From positions 1 to 64,000 of the forward strand of contig PQWQ01000045.1 in NCBI GenBank assembly GCA_002943765.1: 64,000 nucleotides of DNA. Reading direction: 5' to 3'. A program made the position numbers and the translations under genes. The notes beneath the pieces are model-generated. The model was not told where the DNA came from. It made no database searches and was given only the letters and a program-made list of their open reading frames with translations. This document shows, piece after piece, positions 40,001 to 50,817 of the stretch. The number at the start of each line of letters is the position of its first letter. Position 1 is the first letter of the stretch. This DNA comes from Psoroptes ovis. Lineage: Eukaryota > Arthropoda > Arachnida > Sarcoptiformes > Psoroptidae.

Positions 40001-43000
40001 CTGCGAAACATGAGTAATGATTGTAAATTGGTAAAAATGAAATGAAAAACTTTTGTCGATTATTCAATTGTACAATGTATGTATGTATCATTATTGTTGC
40101 TTGATCGATTTTGAAAATCAGTCAAAACAGGTTCAAATGGAAAATATATAAAACGGTTGTCATCGATTAATGAGGGAAAAGTTTAATTAGACTTCAAATT
40201 CAATTTGATTTGTGATGAGAAGACGAAATGGAAATATCCGTCATATGACAGCACCAAAGCTTATCATGGCGATCGATCCACACTCACATTCATGTTTGAT
40301 TGCTTTCTATCATTTTTGTTCAAAACTCATGGCTGCTTCACATACAAAACATTTTAAATTGAATTGATAAAAGTAGAAATTCTTTGAGAAAAAAATAATT
40401 TAACAGTTCAACTAAAAACGATTACGATTTCAATTCACACACAAAGCAATACTTATATTCATAGTCAAAGATTGGCATTAAATTAAATCAATTGCAAATT
40501 CGATTCCATTGAAATTGGAATTTGGTGAGCAAAAACTTTTATATTAACACACAGCAAACAAATCATCACCCAAAAACTTTTGGTTGCCGTTCACAAATTG
40601 TAGGGCCCAAAATCAGGATTGGAAACATCAGCAAAAAATACATGTTTAACATATGGCCATAACAATCTGTGTATTGATGATGTTTACACAAAGTTGCACG
40701 TGTAAGCGTTTTGCTTGTGTTGTGCGCTTTGATTAATTTAGAATTGTAGGCCAATTAAATGAATGCCGAAACATGGATTTATTAGTGCTGAATTTCCATT
40801 TGAATAATGACATTTGTCAATATGATCATTTACCTTGTTTTCAATTGAGAATTGTAGTGCGGAAAATGGAAAACTTTTCATTTGTTTGTGATGGCAATTT
40901 GAAGCGCATTTCACATGAATTGATACTTGTGAGTTTTGCTAAAAATTTGCTAAACGAAAAGTTTTAACATGTAACAACAAATAACAGTGTTTAATGTTTG
41001 AACAAATGGAAAATGGAGCTGATATACCAAGAGCAAGACCATTAGCCTCTAGCAGAGCCAACATGAAAACATTCGAATTTAAGATTGTTTTAAATTTATG
41101 TGAATGCATCGAAACGAATAGGTAGCACGGTGACAGTGATCATTATTGTCAACTGCACGAACATGGAACAATCATCAGACTGCTGTTTGTGCTGATTGCT
41201 TGAAAGCGACACGAATTTATGTGAATTCAAAAGAATAATGATGTTCTATTTGAATTTACAACAAAAAAAAGTTTTGTGATTCTCCGAATCGGATTCGTGT
41301 TCCAATTCGCTTAATGCGACAAGACATTTGAATTGAATATTTTTCAAATAAATTATCAAACACACAAAGCTTTCTTCTCTCTAAATAAACATTCTCTGCT
41401 GGAATCTTTGTTTGTGAACATGTCAATTGATTCACGACGGAAATTGAACTGAATATTCGATAATCCATTTGGAACAGTTTAGTCAATGAGTGTTTATTTG
41501 CACCCTGTTCAAGTGTATGCATTGACAATGTTTGTCAATTTTAGAAATTGATTCGCTCCATTTAATTAGTTCAATTGCGAATGAAAACGCTTGATTAGCA
41601 AATGGCAGATAAGGCAAAAAGGTAGGCGATTTAAGAGGTGGAAGACATTTGAATAACTTTGAACATATTAATCACTTTGATCAAAGTCGAGTTTTATAGT
41701 CGGCAGTCAGACACAGCAATCAATCAGAGCCATATCGACATTCAGTCAGAGTATCAATTTGATGAGAAAAATCAGGTTTAAATTAAATTTTCTTGCCGAA
41801 TAAACTAAATTCTCTCAATTAGTTGATCGAAAATGCAAAATTGAAATGCAATAAATGTGAATCGATTTGAATGCCAAAACCAATTCCTTCATTTGCAATA
41901 TCGATTCTAAGTTATCACAAATATCATCAATCATCAGTTTCGGTTATTTTTTGCCTTTTCCAATACAAAAAGTTTCCATCCATTTTTTCCTGCTTTGCAC
42001 AGGGAACGAGCATTGATTTTCGAAATTTTCATTGAATCCAATTGAAGCAAACAAAAAGCGTTTGATTCGGTTTTACTGCCTGCATTGTTATCTTGGAACC
42101 AAGTAACGAACATAAACATATTGACATTTCAATCGTACATCATTAGTAGTTTCGTGCCTAACCATTATTACTCACTATCGTTGCGTGCCGCAAGCAAATT
42201 AAGCTTTCGATACCTGACATTTGAATTGAATTTATCCACGTTGATGCTGCCATCTTTTGGTGAACATTCAAAATTGTTAATTTAAATCGATTTTCATATT
42301 TGGCAACACATTTTTGTGGAGTTAAATTGTAAAAATATTGGATTGTGATTAGGATATTGGATGTCAACTGGCAATATTTATAATGCAATATTAATCTACT
42401 GGCATACAAACATACAAAAACAAAGAAATGGGCATGGAAATGATATCAAATTGATTTAGAGTTTGTACTTGAGAAAATGGTTAGTTTATATTCCAAAATC
42501 GGCTAAATAAATAAAGTTCCATATGTCATCGATTAGGTTGGTTATCGCTATTTGATTGAATTTATTGAATGAACATTTCAACAAAAAAGTTTTCGCTTCT
42601 ATTTTGATCGGCCAAAAAACTTTGTGAGATGTGAATCGTGATCGAGAAAGAAAGCAAATGAATAATAAAAATGGTGTTGACACTTTAGCCCTTATTGGAA
42701 TGTAATCAATATGAGCATTATAATAATAATAATTGATGTTGCTGTTTCACCTAATTAATGATTTGGAGCAGGGTTTTTTAAGAATCGATGATTGCATTTT
42801 TATTTTGTTCGGCATTCAAACAAAAAACTTATTATCCGCCATTCAAATATAATTAAACTAATAGGCTTTTATATGCATGTGCATTAAATGGTATTGGCTA
42901 TAATGTCAATTTGTCCGTATGATGATGATGACAAAGTAATCAAATGTGAACAATGTCAATTCATTCTTCAATTTGAATGGAATGTGCAGGCCCAAATCAA

Positions 43001-44696
43001 TTCAAAAACATGAAGCAATTCTGCAAATAACACGTTGGATGTGTCACACGCATTCATAAGCTGACAAAACGAATTCATTTTGTACTCTCAAATTCCAATT
43101 CGACACACATTTTTCGTTTGTTGTTGGTTGGTGTTTCATGCCAAAGTCGATAAGCTCATTACAAGAATCAAGGTGTGTTTGTGTTTGTATGAATTGTGAT
43201 TATTAGTGAAAAGAACATGACGAAAAACATGTCATACACACAAGGAAATATGTTTGGCCAAATTCAATACAAACATCTGAAATGAAATGAATAATAAGTG
43301 AAATACAAACTGATTCGGTACAACTAGCACGTAGCATCTGAAATGCTGTCATTTCAAACGAGAATGAAATTTGAAACTTTCTATTTGAAATTCGATAAAT
43401 GTTTTTTGGCCGATTTTGAGATGGCCAATCTTGTGATTCGAAATTTTTCATTTCAAATTTTTATGCTTTAACAATGTTGATGCTCATGTCGATTTGAAAT
43501 TGTCATGATCATAGTTTAAATCAATTAATTAAATTAAATTAAAAATTAATTAACGACCAAATTTCATTCCAAATTTGAGGGAAATTGTTTTACATTAAAA
43601 AAGCCATTCATCATTATTCGCCGAGGCAAATGAAACATTTGTTGTGAAAACAAATGACAATTTCACTAAGAAGAAACAATTGAATTTACTACTAATAATC
43701 ACCGGGATTGTTTTTGATAGACAGCATTCCCTGCCTTGGTCTTACATTATTTAAACTGAATCATTGCTTCAGTTAGCAATTTAGCTGGCAGCAATTGATA
43801 GTCAAAGTCATCATGGAAAATGTTTGGAATGACCGAAATGTTTGCCAACAGAATCAGTTTGCTGCATCCATTAAATCGCTTGCCATAATATTGTTTGATG
43901 TGTGAATGGCATTAAGCACAGAAAATGATTGTACATTACATAATTAGTAAGCCCTAAATGGAAAGCCCACAGAAGTTCAGAACGAATCAAATAGAGTGAG
44001 TCTGATGGCAAGATGGAAAACTCATTAATATCACTGATTATCATCATGATAGCAATTTAATCAAACTCACTTGCCAGGAAATGGAATCATATCGGGCATT
44101 TAGAATATAAACTTGGAATGGCACAGCAAACGTTGCGATCAAAAAAATCGAAACGTCAGGCCTGAGATTTGGCTGACCGAAGATCTGAGAGAATTTCATT
44201 CATTGGTTTGTTATGACATTTTGGATTCAAATTAAACAAAAAAAATGAGGAAAAAATCGAAACAGTGAAAACCCAGGAGCCCAGAACAAAAAAAAAGAAA
44301 GCATTGCAGTTATATCAATTCAAATTCAAATTTGGTGAATGAAAAATGTTTGACGGCAAATTCAAATTCAAACGAAAAAATAAAAAATAGAGAAACAGTG
44401 TTAGCGTGTGTGCTCATCACAATTCAAATGTAAATAACTTTGGTTTACAATTTGGCATTGATGATGCATGCAATGGTTGTGAGACACAATCGAATATAAA
44501 GAAAGTGCAACTTACCTTTGTTTGTAGAATTGGAAATTGTTTGTTGTTGATATTGCACAAAGTTTTCTCCACCATGATTGGCGTGCGATGGTGGTGGCAT
44601 CACCAAACTTTGATTGTTGGTGATAATCAAAGCATTCCAAATGCTGTCGACACATGTCAAAATAATGATGACAGTTATGATCTTTTCCATTATCAT
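6812..44696 (-). CDS. Semaphorin 2A, secreted axon-guidance cue (whole gene)
   Basis: Thirteen coding exons on the minus strand: 44696-44516, 21864-21777, 20161-20110, 11996-11934, 10328-10218, 9954-9855, 9742-9578, 9499-9378, 9315-9207, 8579-7901, 7441-7104, 7042-6933 and 6859-6812. Every junction is GT-AG and in phase; the sum is 2166 nt, or 721 residues. Drosophila Sema2a is of nearly the same length. Order: signal peptide (about 1-20), sema domain (about 62-520; HIREFSCGHLYYRTF, ENGNPGDLAGLYSGS, KPNFVGSFDIGDYVYFFFRE, NCSIPGEFPFYFNEI), PSI domain with CGWD (about 522-556), one Ig domain (about 565-665), and a short tail with SDWCHEFEKYK. There is no transmembrane segment, so it is secreted, as class-2 semaphorins are; they signal through PlexinB-type receptors in insects. 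The 5' introns are very long (22.6, 1.6, 8.1 and 1.6 kb), the 3' ones short. A second first exon lies at 36819-36963. Sema2b is the alternative name; a single-copy Sema2 ancestor is also possible. Confidence 0.96.
7104..7441 (-). CDS. Sema2a exon 11: immunoglobulin domain
   Basis: Encodes GLMQDIMNVTAGICD, then an Ig fold with the two expected Cys (VHLPCQIH and RYDCLLG) and the usual Trp (LKWFYF). It is spliced from the PSI exon through a 459-nt intron (7900-7442, donor GTTAGT) and to exon 12 through 61 nt. The join to exon 10 splits a Gly codon (GG|A), the next one a Lys codon (A|AA). Confidence 0.93.
7901..8579 (-). CDS. Sema2a exon 10: sema blades and PSI domain
   Basis: The largest exon (679 nt). 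Encodes SIYKYPDDDRKFYAVFTTS, NGLIGSAICTFSLNKIEE, SAWLPVLSSKVPEPRPGTC and DSVLNFIRGHPLMDSAV, all strong class-2 semaphorin signatures, and then the cysteine-rich PSI module RYESCTRCIQDPYCGWD with NECKPYTIG. The acceptor is TTTCAG at 8581-8580 and the incoming codon is CAA (Gln) made from C|AA. The upstream intron is 627 nt. Confidence 0.95.
9207..10328 (-). CDS. Sema2a exons 5-9: core of the sema domain
   Basis: Five small exons: 10328-10218 (LYDCRNHIRVIQPIG and CGTNAHNPKDWIIN), 9954-9855 (SNMTISSEPLPGIGNG and DNSTAVWV), 9742-9578 (ENGNPGDLAGLYSGS and KADTVIFRTDLYN), 9499-9378 (KPNFVGSFDIGDYVYFFFRE and YSRVARVCK) and 9315-9207 (RDTGGKNILNKNWASFLKA and NCSIPGEFPFYFNEI). Introns are 263, 112, 78 and 62 nt, with GTAAG or GTATG donors. 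The 62-nt intron could be read straight through for 20 codons without a stop, so an ORF-based model would wrongly extend exon 9. Confidence 0.95.
10329..11933 (-). other. Sema2a intron (1.6 kb)
   Basis: Between exons 4 and 5. Apart from the foldback element at 10372-10549 it is AT-rich, with an ATA microsatellite near 11397-11412 and a GT-rich patch near 11586-11620. The 66-codon minus-strand frame at 10988-11188 has no splice sites that fit and no semaphorin similarity. Confidence 0.75.
10372..10549. mobile_element. Foldback element with hAT-like ends in a Sema2a intron
   Basis: The two halves of 10380-10538 are imperfect reverse complements over about 75 bp each (roughly three quarters identical by hand): the left arm starts GGGTTTAAAGTTTTAATTC and the right arm ends AAAACTTGAAACCCTG. 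The 8-mer TAATTCAA lies directly outside on both sides (10372-10379 and 10539-10546). A CAGGG terminus and an 8-bp duplication are hAT-family features. No transposase is present. Confidence 0.6.
11934..11996 (-). CDS. Sema2a exon 4 (63 nt)
   Basis: Encodes FDSIKLNPQSISSCIAKGKSE, the N-terminal sema-domain block with the conserved SCxxKGKSE motif, placed directly before YDCRNHIRV of the next exon. The acceptor follows a strong T-run and reads CAG; the donor is GTAAGT. It is in phase 0 on both sides, so skipping it would keep the frame but remove a conserved Cys. Confidence 0.93.
13404..13483. mobile_element. Mariner-type MITE, copy 2 (80 bp)
   Basis: Starts TTAGATTGTCCGAAAAG and ends CGGACAACCTAA, with TA on each side (13402-13403 and 13484-13485). 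The same length as copy 1 and about 92 percent identical to its reverse complement, so the two were inserted in opposite orientation. The inverted ends reach about 20 bp inward. Confidence 0.87.
14777..14836. repeat. AT-rich palindrome
   Basis: A left arm of ATA and TAA repeats (14777-14801) faces a nearly perfect reverse complement (14810-14836, with two extra bases) across the 8-nt loop GCATTCAT. Because the arms are microsatellite-like, chance and slippage explain it more easily than a gene would. Confidence 0.8.
15860..15938. mobile_element. Mariner-type MITE, copy 3 (79 bp, diverged)
   Basis: Starts TTAGGTTGTCCTGAAAA and ends TTCGGACAACCTGA. The left TA is present (15858-15859), while the right side reads CA, so this duplication is decayed or was never perfect. 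The interior keeps the order CCGCTTATATCGTAG ... AATCGGCAA shared with copies 1 and 2. It is the oldest-looking of the three. Confidence 0.8.
20110..20161 (-). CDS. Sema2a exon 3 (52 nt)
   Basis: Encodes the last base of a Met codon and then DNIFRLNLNNINRTHCE, the first sema-domain strands ending in a conserved Cys. The acceptor is TTTACAG; the donor is GTAAGT at 20109. The incoming phase (AT|G) matches exon 2 exactly. Confidence 0.93.
21777..21864 (-). CDS. Sema2a exon 2 (88 nt), shared acceptor for both first exons
   Basis: Encodes HIREFSCGHLYYRTF and DPRRELLYVGAM, the start of the sema domain. Its first two bases (AT) need a G from the upstream exon to make Asp; both candidate first exons end in that G. 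Acceptor CACATAG at 21866-21865. A 1.6-kb intron follows. Confidence 0.93.
22404..22826 (+). other. Unrecognised 140-codon open frame inside a Sema2a intron
   Basis: I do not recognise this frame. It has a hydrophobic N-terminal third, a run of Asn (AAT microsatellite), and then a Gly/Tyr-rich part with SVAVNESTRQPYILGNYGSW. No promoter or splice evidence was seen. At this base composition a frame of this length is expected by chance in a fraction of 64-kb windows, so it may be noise; a nested gene on the opposite strand is the alternative. Confidence 0.15.
23326..23348. repeat. TGC trinucleotide microsatellite
   Basis: Nearly eight perfect TGC units in a Sema2a intron. Not in a coding frame of any supported gene. 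Confidence 0.9.
36171..36217. other. Hairpin with perfect 12-bp stem
   Basis: CGAACAGTGAAA (36179-36190) pairs perfectly with TTTCACTGTTCG (36203-36214) across a 12-nt loop, and TACC/GGTA pairs outside a small bulge. It sits in the large Sema2a intron. It is too short for a classic microRNA precursor, but not low-complexity. Confidence 0.5.
36819..36963 (-). CDS. Sema2a alternative first exon B (signal peptide)
   Basis: The ATG at 36963 opens MKHLSWQSVMMMMMIVIFAT followed by AQASRRHW: a short basic start, a hydrophobic core and a plausible cleavage after AQA, so a secretory signal peptide. It continues through a Ser-rich linker and YGNEHSLRHHR to a GAG|GTAAAT donor at 36818. It ends with one extra G, the same phase as first exon A, so splicing to exon 2 gives RHHR-D-HIREF. 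The resulting protein would be 709 residues with the same mature sema domain. The run of ATG codons makes the exact start uncertain. It could instead be an exon of an unrelated, unspliced transcript. Confidence 0.7.
36964..44515 (-). other. Sema2a intron, right 7.6 kb between the two first exons
   Basis: No supported exon. A promoter for first exon B should lie just right of 36963, but no unambiguous core element is visible. A perfect 15-bp-stem hairpin lies at 38830-38876. Otherwise AT-rich sequence with chance frames only. Confidence 0.65.
38830..38876. other. Hairpin with perfect 15-bp stem
   Basis: CACAAAGTCTAAAAT (38830-38844) and ATTTTAGACTTTGTG (38862-38876) are exact reverse complements around a 17-nt loop. 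The stem is of mixed base composition, unlike the AT palindromes of the region. Confidence 0.6.
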
Positions 44697-44804
44697 TTGG
44701 CATAAATGTCGGCAGCAACACCTCAATTGTGGGTATTTTGCACGATTTGTATGAATAATGGACCGATGGCCATCACTCATGGTTTTTTCATTGCTGGCAT
44801 TTGA
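44516..44804 (-). CDS. Sema2a first coding exon A (signal peptide) with 5' leader
   Basis: A strong acceptor (long T-run, then TTTCATTTCAG at 44806-44805) precedes the exon, so a non-coding 5' exon must lie upstream. The best start is the ATG at 44696: MIMEKIITVIIILTCVDS is a classic signal peptide. An in-frame ATG at 44780 would add 28 residues before the hydrophobic core and seems less likely. An upstream ORF of seven codons (44800-44777, MPAMKKP) ends on a TGA that overlaps that ATG. After the signal peptide comes a Pro/Gln/Asn-rich linker ending NSTNK, then the donor GTAAGT at 44515, phase 1, joining exon 2 as K-D-HIREF. Confidence 0.88.
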
Positions 44805-47800
44805 CTGAAATGAAACAAAAAAAAAAAGAAAAATGGTTAAACAAATTTAGTTTGTCAGCATAAACAAAATAATATCAATCAATGATTAGATTGCAGCGCT
44901 ATGAACAGCAATCCATAGATTCACCGAGGATTTGGACTCGGTCATAGAAAGTAAAATGATTTTATATTCAAATTGACTTTGAGTTAGGCCTATCAAATGG
45001 AGTGTTTGCCGATTTCATTCAATCAACCGAGACTGAAATATCAACGGACCAGAAACCACACATTTTTACATTTTGTAACTATTCTGGCAACGAGCAAATT
45101 TAACCAATTCATAGAGTTTTCTTTGCTTCATTGATGATCATCGGAATGATGCAAAGCAAAGCAAAACTGAGGCGAAAAAACAAGAATTTAATAATTTAAT
45201 AATATTTATATCACATCTTTATGGATGGATGCATGTTGGGGATTTAGCCAGCCAGCAAAGATTTGTGTTGTTGGGCTCAAATTCTAATAAACAAGGTTTG
45301 TTCGTCATCGTTCAATCATATTTTGAATCTAAAATAATAAATCGATTCTTCTTGTCTCATGGAAATATTATTCTTTTTTATTTCAATTATTTTCAGCTTT
45401 TCTTTTTTTTCATATTGGCATTGATACAAGGTGCCATTTTTGACAAAGCGATGGCAATTAATAATAAGGCACGATGACGCATCACCATACATGAATGCAG
45501 GTCATCGTTTTATATGAAAAACATATTGCTCTTGTTGGTAAGCACATTTGAATCAGATATGCTCAACAAGAACAATGGAATAATCAGTGATAATCATAAT
45601 AATAATTAAAAAAGTTTTTGTTGGCTCTCGAATTATGAAAAGGAAATTATTGTTTGATTGTTTAAGCGAGATCAATGATCAAAATTGGCAAATCACAAAA
45701 TGATGGACTAGTCGACAATTGTTTGCAGAATTGCTGATTTGAGTATTTTTGCTGATCATCAACTTTTGAAACGAACCGGATTTCTTGCTGCAAACTTTAA
45801 TTTTGTTAATTCTTGATCAACAAAGCAGTCCAATTCAGGCAATGAATGTATCAATGTTGTTTTGAATTGAATCATTGAAATTGTTGTGTTTATTTATGAG
45901 CAATAAAAGTTTACAGTCAAGTTTGTGAAGCAAACAACAAAATGAAATGATTAGTATGATTAATTTAGGTAAAATGAACGGTGCAAGAGAGCATAGAGGT
46001 CGCTATGTTGATGACTAACATATGTTAATCTTTTACAAATGATGACATTGTGCCGTTCATTTGGGCTGATTGTTAAATCCCAGTTGCATAGTAAATCATC
46101 TTTTAGTAGATTCAACTATTAGCATTTAATTGAATGCACTAACAGAATGGAAAAAGCCAATTTCGAAGCAGAGTTTGAATTGAACAAAATGCAATAATGA
46201 TTACTTTATCAGTGACTAAGAAAGGCAATTGAAAATGGAAAAATTTGCATCACTGAAAGGCCCAAGTGGTTATTGTTATATGGCAACCAATCATCAATGA
46301 ATGCAGGTATTCAAGAGCAAAGTCAGCTTATTCAAATGTATTTGAATTAAAATGAAGCACTTTGGTTGTTGCCATGTCAAAACAAAATTTCATGTTCAAA
46401 GGTACTTTTTGAAAGTGAATAAGCCCAAGGCAAAAGATTGTTTAGTCATATGTTTGTTTGTCAAAAGGCTAATAGACAGATCGACGAATAAGTGAATGCA
46501 TTTGGCTTTTGAATCGTAATTAATTAATCATAATTATCAATGAATGTCACAAACCGACTCCAAATGGCAGGCCTAATGACAAAATGACCATTATGTTCTC
46601 ATTAGTAATATATTACCAATATACTAAAAAGATTCGTTCCATTTTATATCGACTTTCACGATTCATATAATAGTTTTGAATTGATGCAAATAAATATTCA
46701 CCTGATTACACATTAAATGAAACGGATATTCGATTGGAATGATTGACGCAATTGGAAATTGAATTAGTGCATTCAAAGCAATTTAGAATAAATGTTTGAA
46801 ACAATGTAATTAGCACATTCAAACAGAATAATGATTCCTTTCACAAAACAATGGTAACTAAAATGGAATGGATGCATATCAGAATCTATGGTGTTTCCTG
46901 TTAGACTTTGCCAGTGGCAATCGATTCAATGTCCAAACAGTTACGAAGCTGTTTTGTTTTTTTGACGGCAAATTTTTCATTTTTTTCGTTTGGTTAATGT
47001 CAGAATCAGTGTTGGCAAGGTTTTTGATATGATAAAGCATCCATTTCGGATGCAGGAACATGTTCCAGAAATGCAGAAAAACAGCATTTTCCATTGGTTC
47101 AGTGCAATTATATTAATGATTTGGTGTGCAAAGTCTATCTGGCTGCCATTATGGAAACAAAGTGATACACAACACAAAATTAATGTGCTCATTTGAATTA
47201 TTGATTGAGTCGTAAATATTCAGTGCTGGCTTAGTTTTATGCAATTCTTAACCATTTCAACAATGAATACAATCAAACAATCCAATGAAATGATAACAGA
47301 GTTAGCGTGTGATACCTGATTTGCGTCGAGCCCAAAAAAATGATCATTTCAATTAGTGACAATTCAATTTGAATCAATGAATCAACCACAATTTTCAATT
47401 GAAGGTTCCGCCTCGAATGAATGGAAGATAATTGAAATCACAACCGAATGCCAATTAATGAGCAACCAAAGGAATTAAATGAATTTAAATTAAATCAGCA
47501 GACATTCGTTTGTGTTGACCCAAGATGTTGCGCTGGCGTTGAACAATCCAATTTACTCACGCGATTGGAGTTGTCGATTTTAAAATTTTCATTTCTTAAG
47601 TATTTGAATTGTTAAGTTGAGATTTGATTATGTTCGAGTGTCTTTTGTTTGCCTGAAAAAAACATTTGTTCATTGAATTTGAATTAAAATGATTTGAAAG
47701 AATTGAAATATTAATATCAAACCATTCATATACAACAAAGCAAATGACATTCTATGAACATATGAACGAATTATCAAATATTATTTTTCAGTACAACTCA

Positions 47801-50679
47801 AACGGAATCAATTGAATAATTGAATTCCAAGTTGATTTTCCAACGCCCACAATCAGTGAATCGATAGTGGCCATCGATGTACAAAAGTAACCGGAACTCG
47901 GAAAAGATTCTTATTTGATCATTGAATTGAAAAGTTTTACTTTTTCCAGTTTAATCAGTGCTGAGTAACATTTAGGCTTAAAAACAGAGAATCGAATATG
48001 GAAAATGAGAAAATGGAATGCCATTTAAGTGAATCTATGCTCTGAAACACGGTTAGTAAATGGGAAAATGGATGCAAGAAAAATGGCTGAATGATCCTTT
48101 GCCTTAATAGTTGTTCTTATGAATCGGACGATAAAAAAAATATGAAAACAAATTCCATTTTATTTATGTGAAAACACAAACACAGACAGTCAGTTGACTG
48201 CAAATCTTTGCTTGAATCATTAAACTGGGATATGAACATACACACACACAGTCAATCTCAAACCGATCGTTTTGACTGACAAAATAAATTATTAACAAAG
48301 CAAATCGACTATAAACGGTTCGAAAATGAATTCATATTCAAACATTTTCGTTTTGAGCAAAGATGAAATGAAAAAGATACATTCAAAGCCACAAACACAA
48401 TGTTTATGTTGGGAAAACGATATTTCTCGATCATCAAAGCAGCACGATTGAATCTGCAATCAAGTCCTCACACAGCAAACACTCAATCAAATTTAGATTT
48501 GCCTTTTCTAACTTTATTTCTTTGATTTCTGCATTTCAAGAGTGATGATCATTGCCCAAGAGAGCATCCATCAACTCTTACTTCGAACAGATCAATCGAT
48601 TTCGAAATGCGAATGCACTTTTTAATTTTCTATTTGTAAAAGTCGATTCGGTACATACCTTGTTTTGGCATCAGTAAAGCGAATTCCAAGCAATTAAACA
48701 CACAAAGTAATTATGAATAAATAATTCAATTCACATTCAAATGACAAGTTTACTGACAATTTTTTTTAAACACATTCAAAAGCTTCTGCTGAGTAGGTGA
48801 TTTGAGAAAAGAATCTATTTTAATTACACAATCAAAGGTGTTTGTTGTTGTTCACATGCATTCATTTTTCATTAATAATTTGAGTTTATTCAATTCACAA
48901 TTCGAAAACGTCTGAACCGTTCAACGGTTGCACTGTGACTGCGAATAGAAATGAATTGAAATTCACTTTTCGAACAAAGAAAATTTACGCGCGCATATAT
49001 TTTGTCGAAACAATGGATTCTTTTTTCTGATTCTGCGTTTGTCAAAATTTTGGCGCTCAACAAAATGGAAATTCTAAAATGGGCGCATGTGTCGATTCCA
49101 TAACAAAGGATTTTGGACCACAGCTTTTGAGCATGTGCAAGACAAACAATAGAATTCAGACAATTATGCTTTTAGTGACATCTATGATTGTAGAAACAAA
49201 CTATGGCCAAGATGATTACATTTTTAGCCAATAGATGTCCATAAAGTGTTTGTGGAGAAAAAAATTGAAAAATGTATGATCAAATTTTGTGACCACCAAA
49301 TGAGAATTTTAAAAAAATGTTTTGGAAGTGAAAATAAATCCAAATTGAAAGACACAAAAGATGCATCACAGAAATTGACATTTAGACCGGATAAGAATGC
49401 GAAATGGAACAGAATCCACCCATGATGATGATATGTAATGCATGGCGTGCAAATAACCAGTGTAATCATTCAGTGTCGCTTACCGTGATTTGGAAACATT
49501 TTAATAAAAATGTCAAATATTAATCACTAAATCAGTAAATGATTACAATGACACGCAGATATTGTCAGCCAGCCGACACACGTGTTCAAATGATTCATGC
49601 TGTGTGATGATACAAACATGAACATGTATCGGACACGCGATCAAACCGATATTAAATCTGACAAGCCATAAACTAATTGAATTGTTCACTTAATTAATTT
49701 CGCTTTCATCGACTTTTACTCATTTGGCAAAGGTGCATTGGATAAATTCATGTGCATGTTCATATTGCACCGTTTTGTTGGCAATCAATCGTTTATGAAT
49801 ACGAATTGCGAATCGATTTGAACCTGATGTTTAACCTCGCAAAATTTGATTTAAAAAATTTCATTTTTTAACCATTCAAATTGACCGTTTTTCATTCGAA
49901 ACGTGTTTTCCATATTTGAACACTTAGTTAGCTATCGATCATGTTGGTCATTTGATGACAGTTAGATGGCCAAATGCAAATATTGGCCAGCACACAGACA
50001 CGGGCAGCAGTCCAAATTACATTCTTACATTATTAATGATAGGGTCGATTGGTGAAATGCGCTTTATTTGCCGATCAACTGCGAGCAATCGGCAATCACG
50101 ATTGGCCGATTGGAATGCACGAAAACCACCCATCAAGCAAGACTGGTAATGCAAAGTGAAGGAGTGACTATTATTCGTTTGGATTGTCAGATGTTCACCG
50201 AAAGGAGGATGTTTGTGACGATGTTGATGTTGGTAGTGGTTGCATGACAATCACTGATTGCAATGAGTATGCTTTATTATTAATTCATGTCGACAATGCA
50301 ACGAATGCAAACCAAATGATTATCATTGATGATTGCCACCTTTATGATCACACATTCATTTCGACTATCCTGAACAGCAGTACAGAAATATATTCACATT
50401 AGAGCATTGCTATTAATCTTTGATGATCAAGGTAATTGATTAATTAATTAATCTACATTCTGCACAGCACTACATCAACACCAATTACTTTTGCCACTTT
50501 GTTCGACTTTAATTTGAATGAACCCTTTTTACTAGCTGAATGGCCATCCGTGCCCCACCTTCTGTGTTATGAGCAGTTCCATTAATCAATTAATTTTAAT
50601 TTTTCATTAATTTATGATGATAATCAACACATTCTGGTTCAACTCTTTCTAAGCGACAACATAATCGATTCCTGACTAA
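44805..50679. other. Intergenic: 5' regions of Sema2a (-) and otp (+)
   Basis: About 5.9 kb between divergently transcribed genes. It must contain at least one Sema2a 5' UTR exon. Possible minus-strand donors are CAAG|GTATGT near 48660 and CACG|GTAAGC near 49485, but neither can be proven. No coding frame with homology, no RNA gene seen. Confidence 0.65.
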
Positions 50680-50817
50680 TCGCATCAACAATCATCCTCA
50701 GCAATCACGGCACAATCCAAATTTTACGACACGACAAGTGTAAGTGGTGGTGTTGGCGGTGGTGGTAATTGTGCAAACAATTCCTCATCCACATTCTGGG
50801 AAACACTTTGGCCCACG

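Noticed and set aside
44805..50679. Definite Sema2a 5' UTR exons near 48660 or 49485
   Set aside because: Only isolated donor-like motifs are present; without transcripts no boundaries can be set, so they are mentioned only as possibilities.
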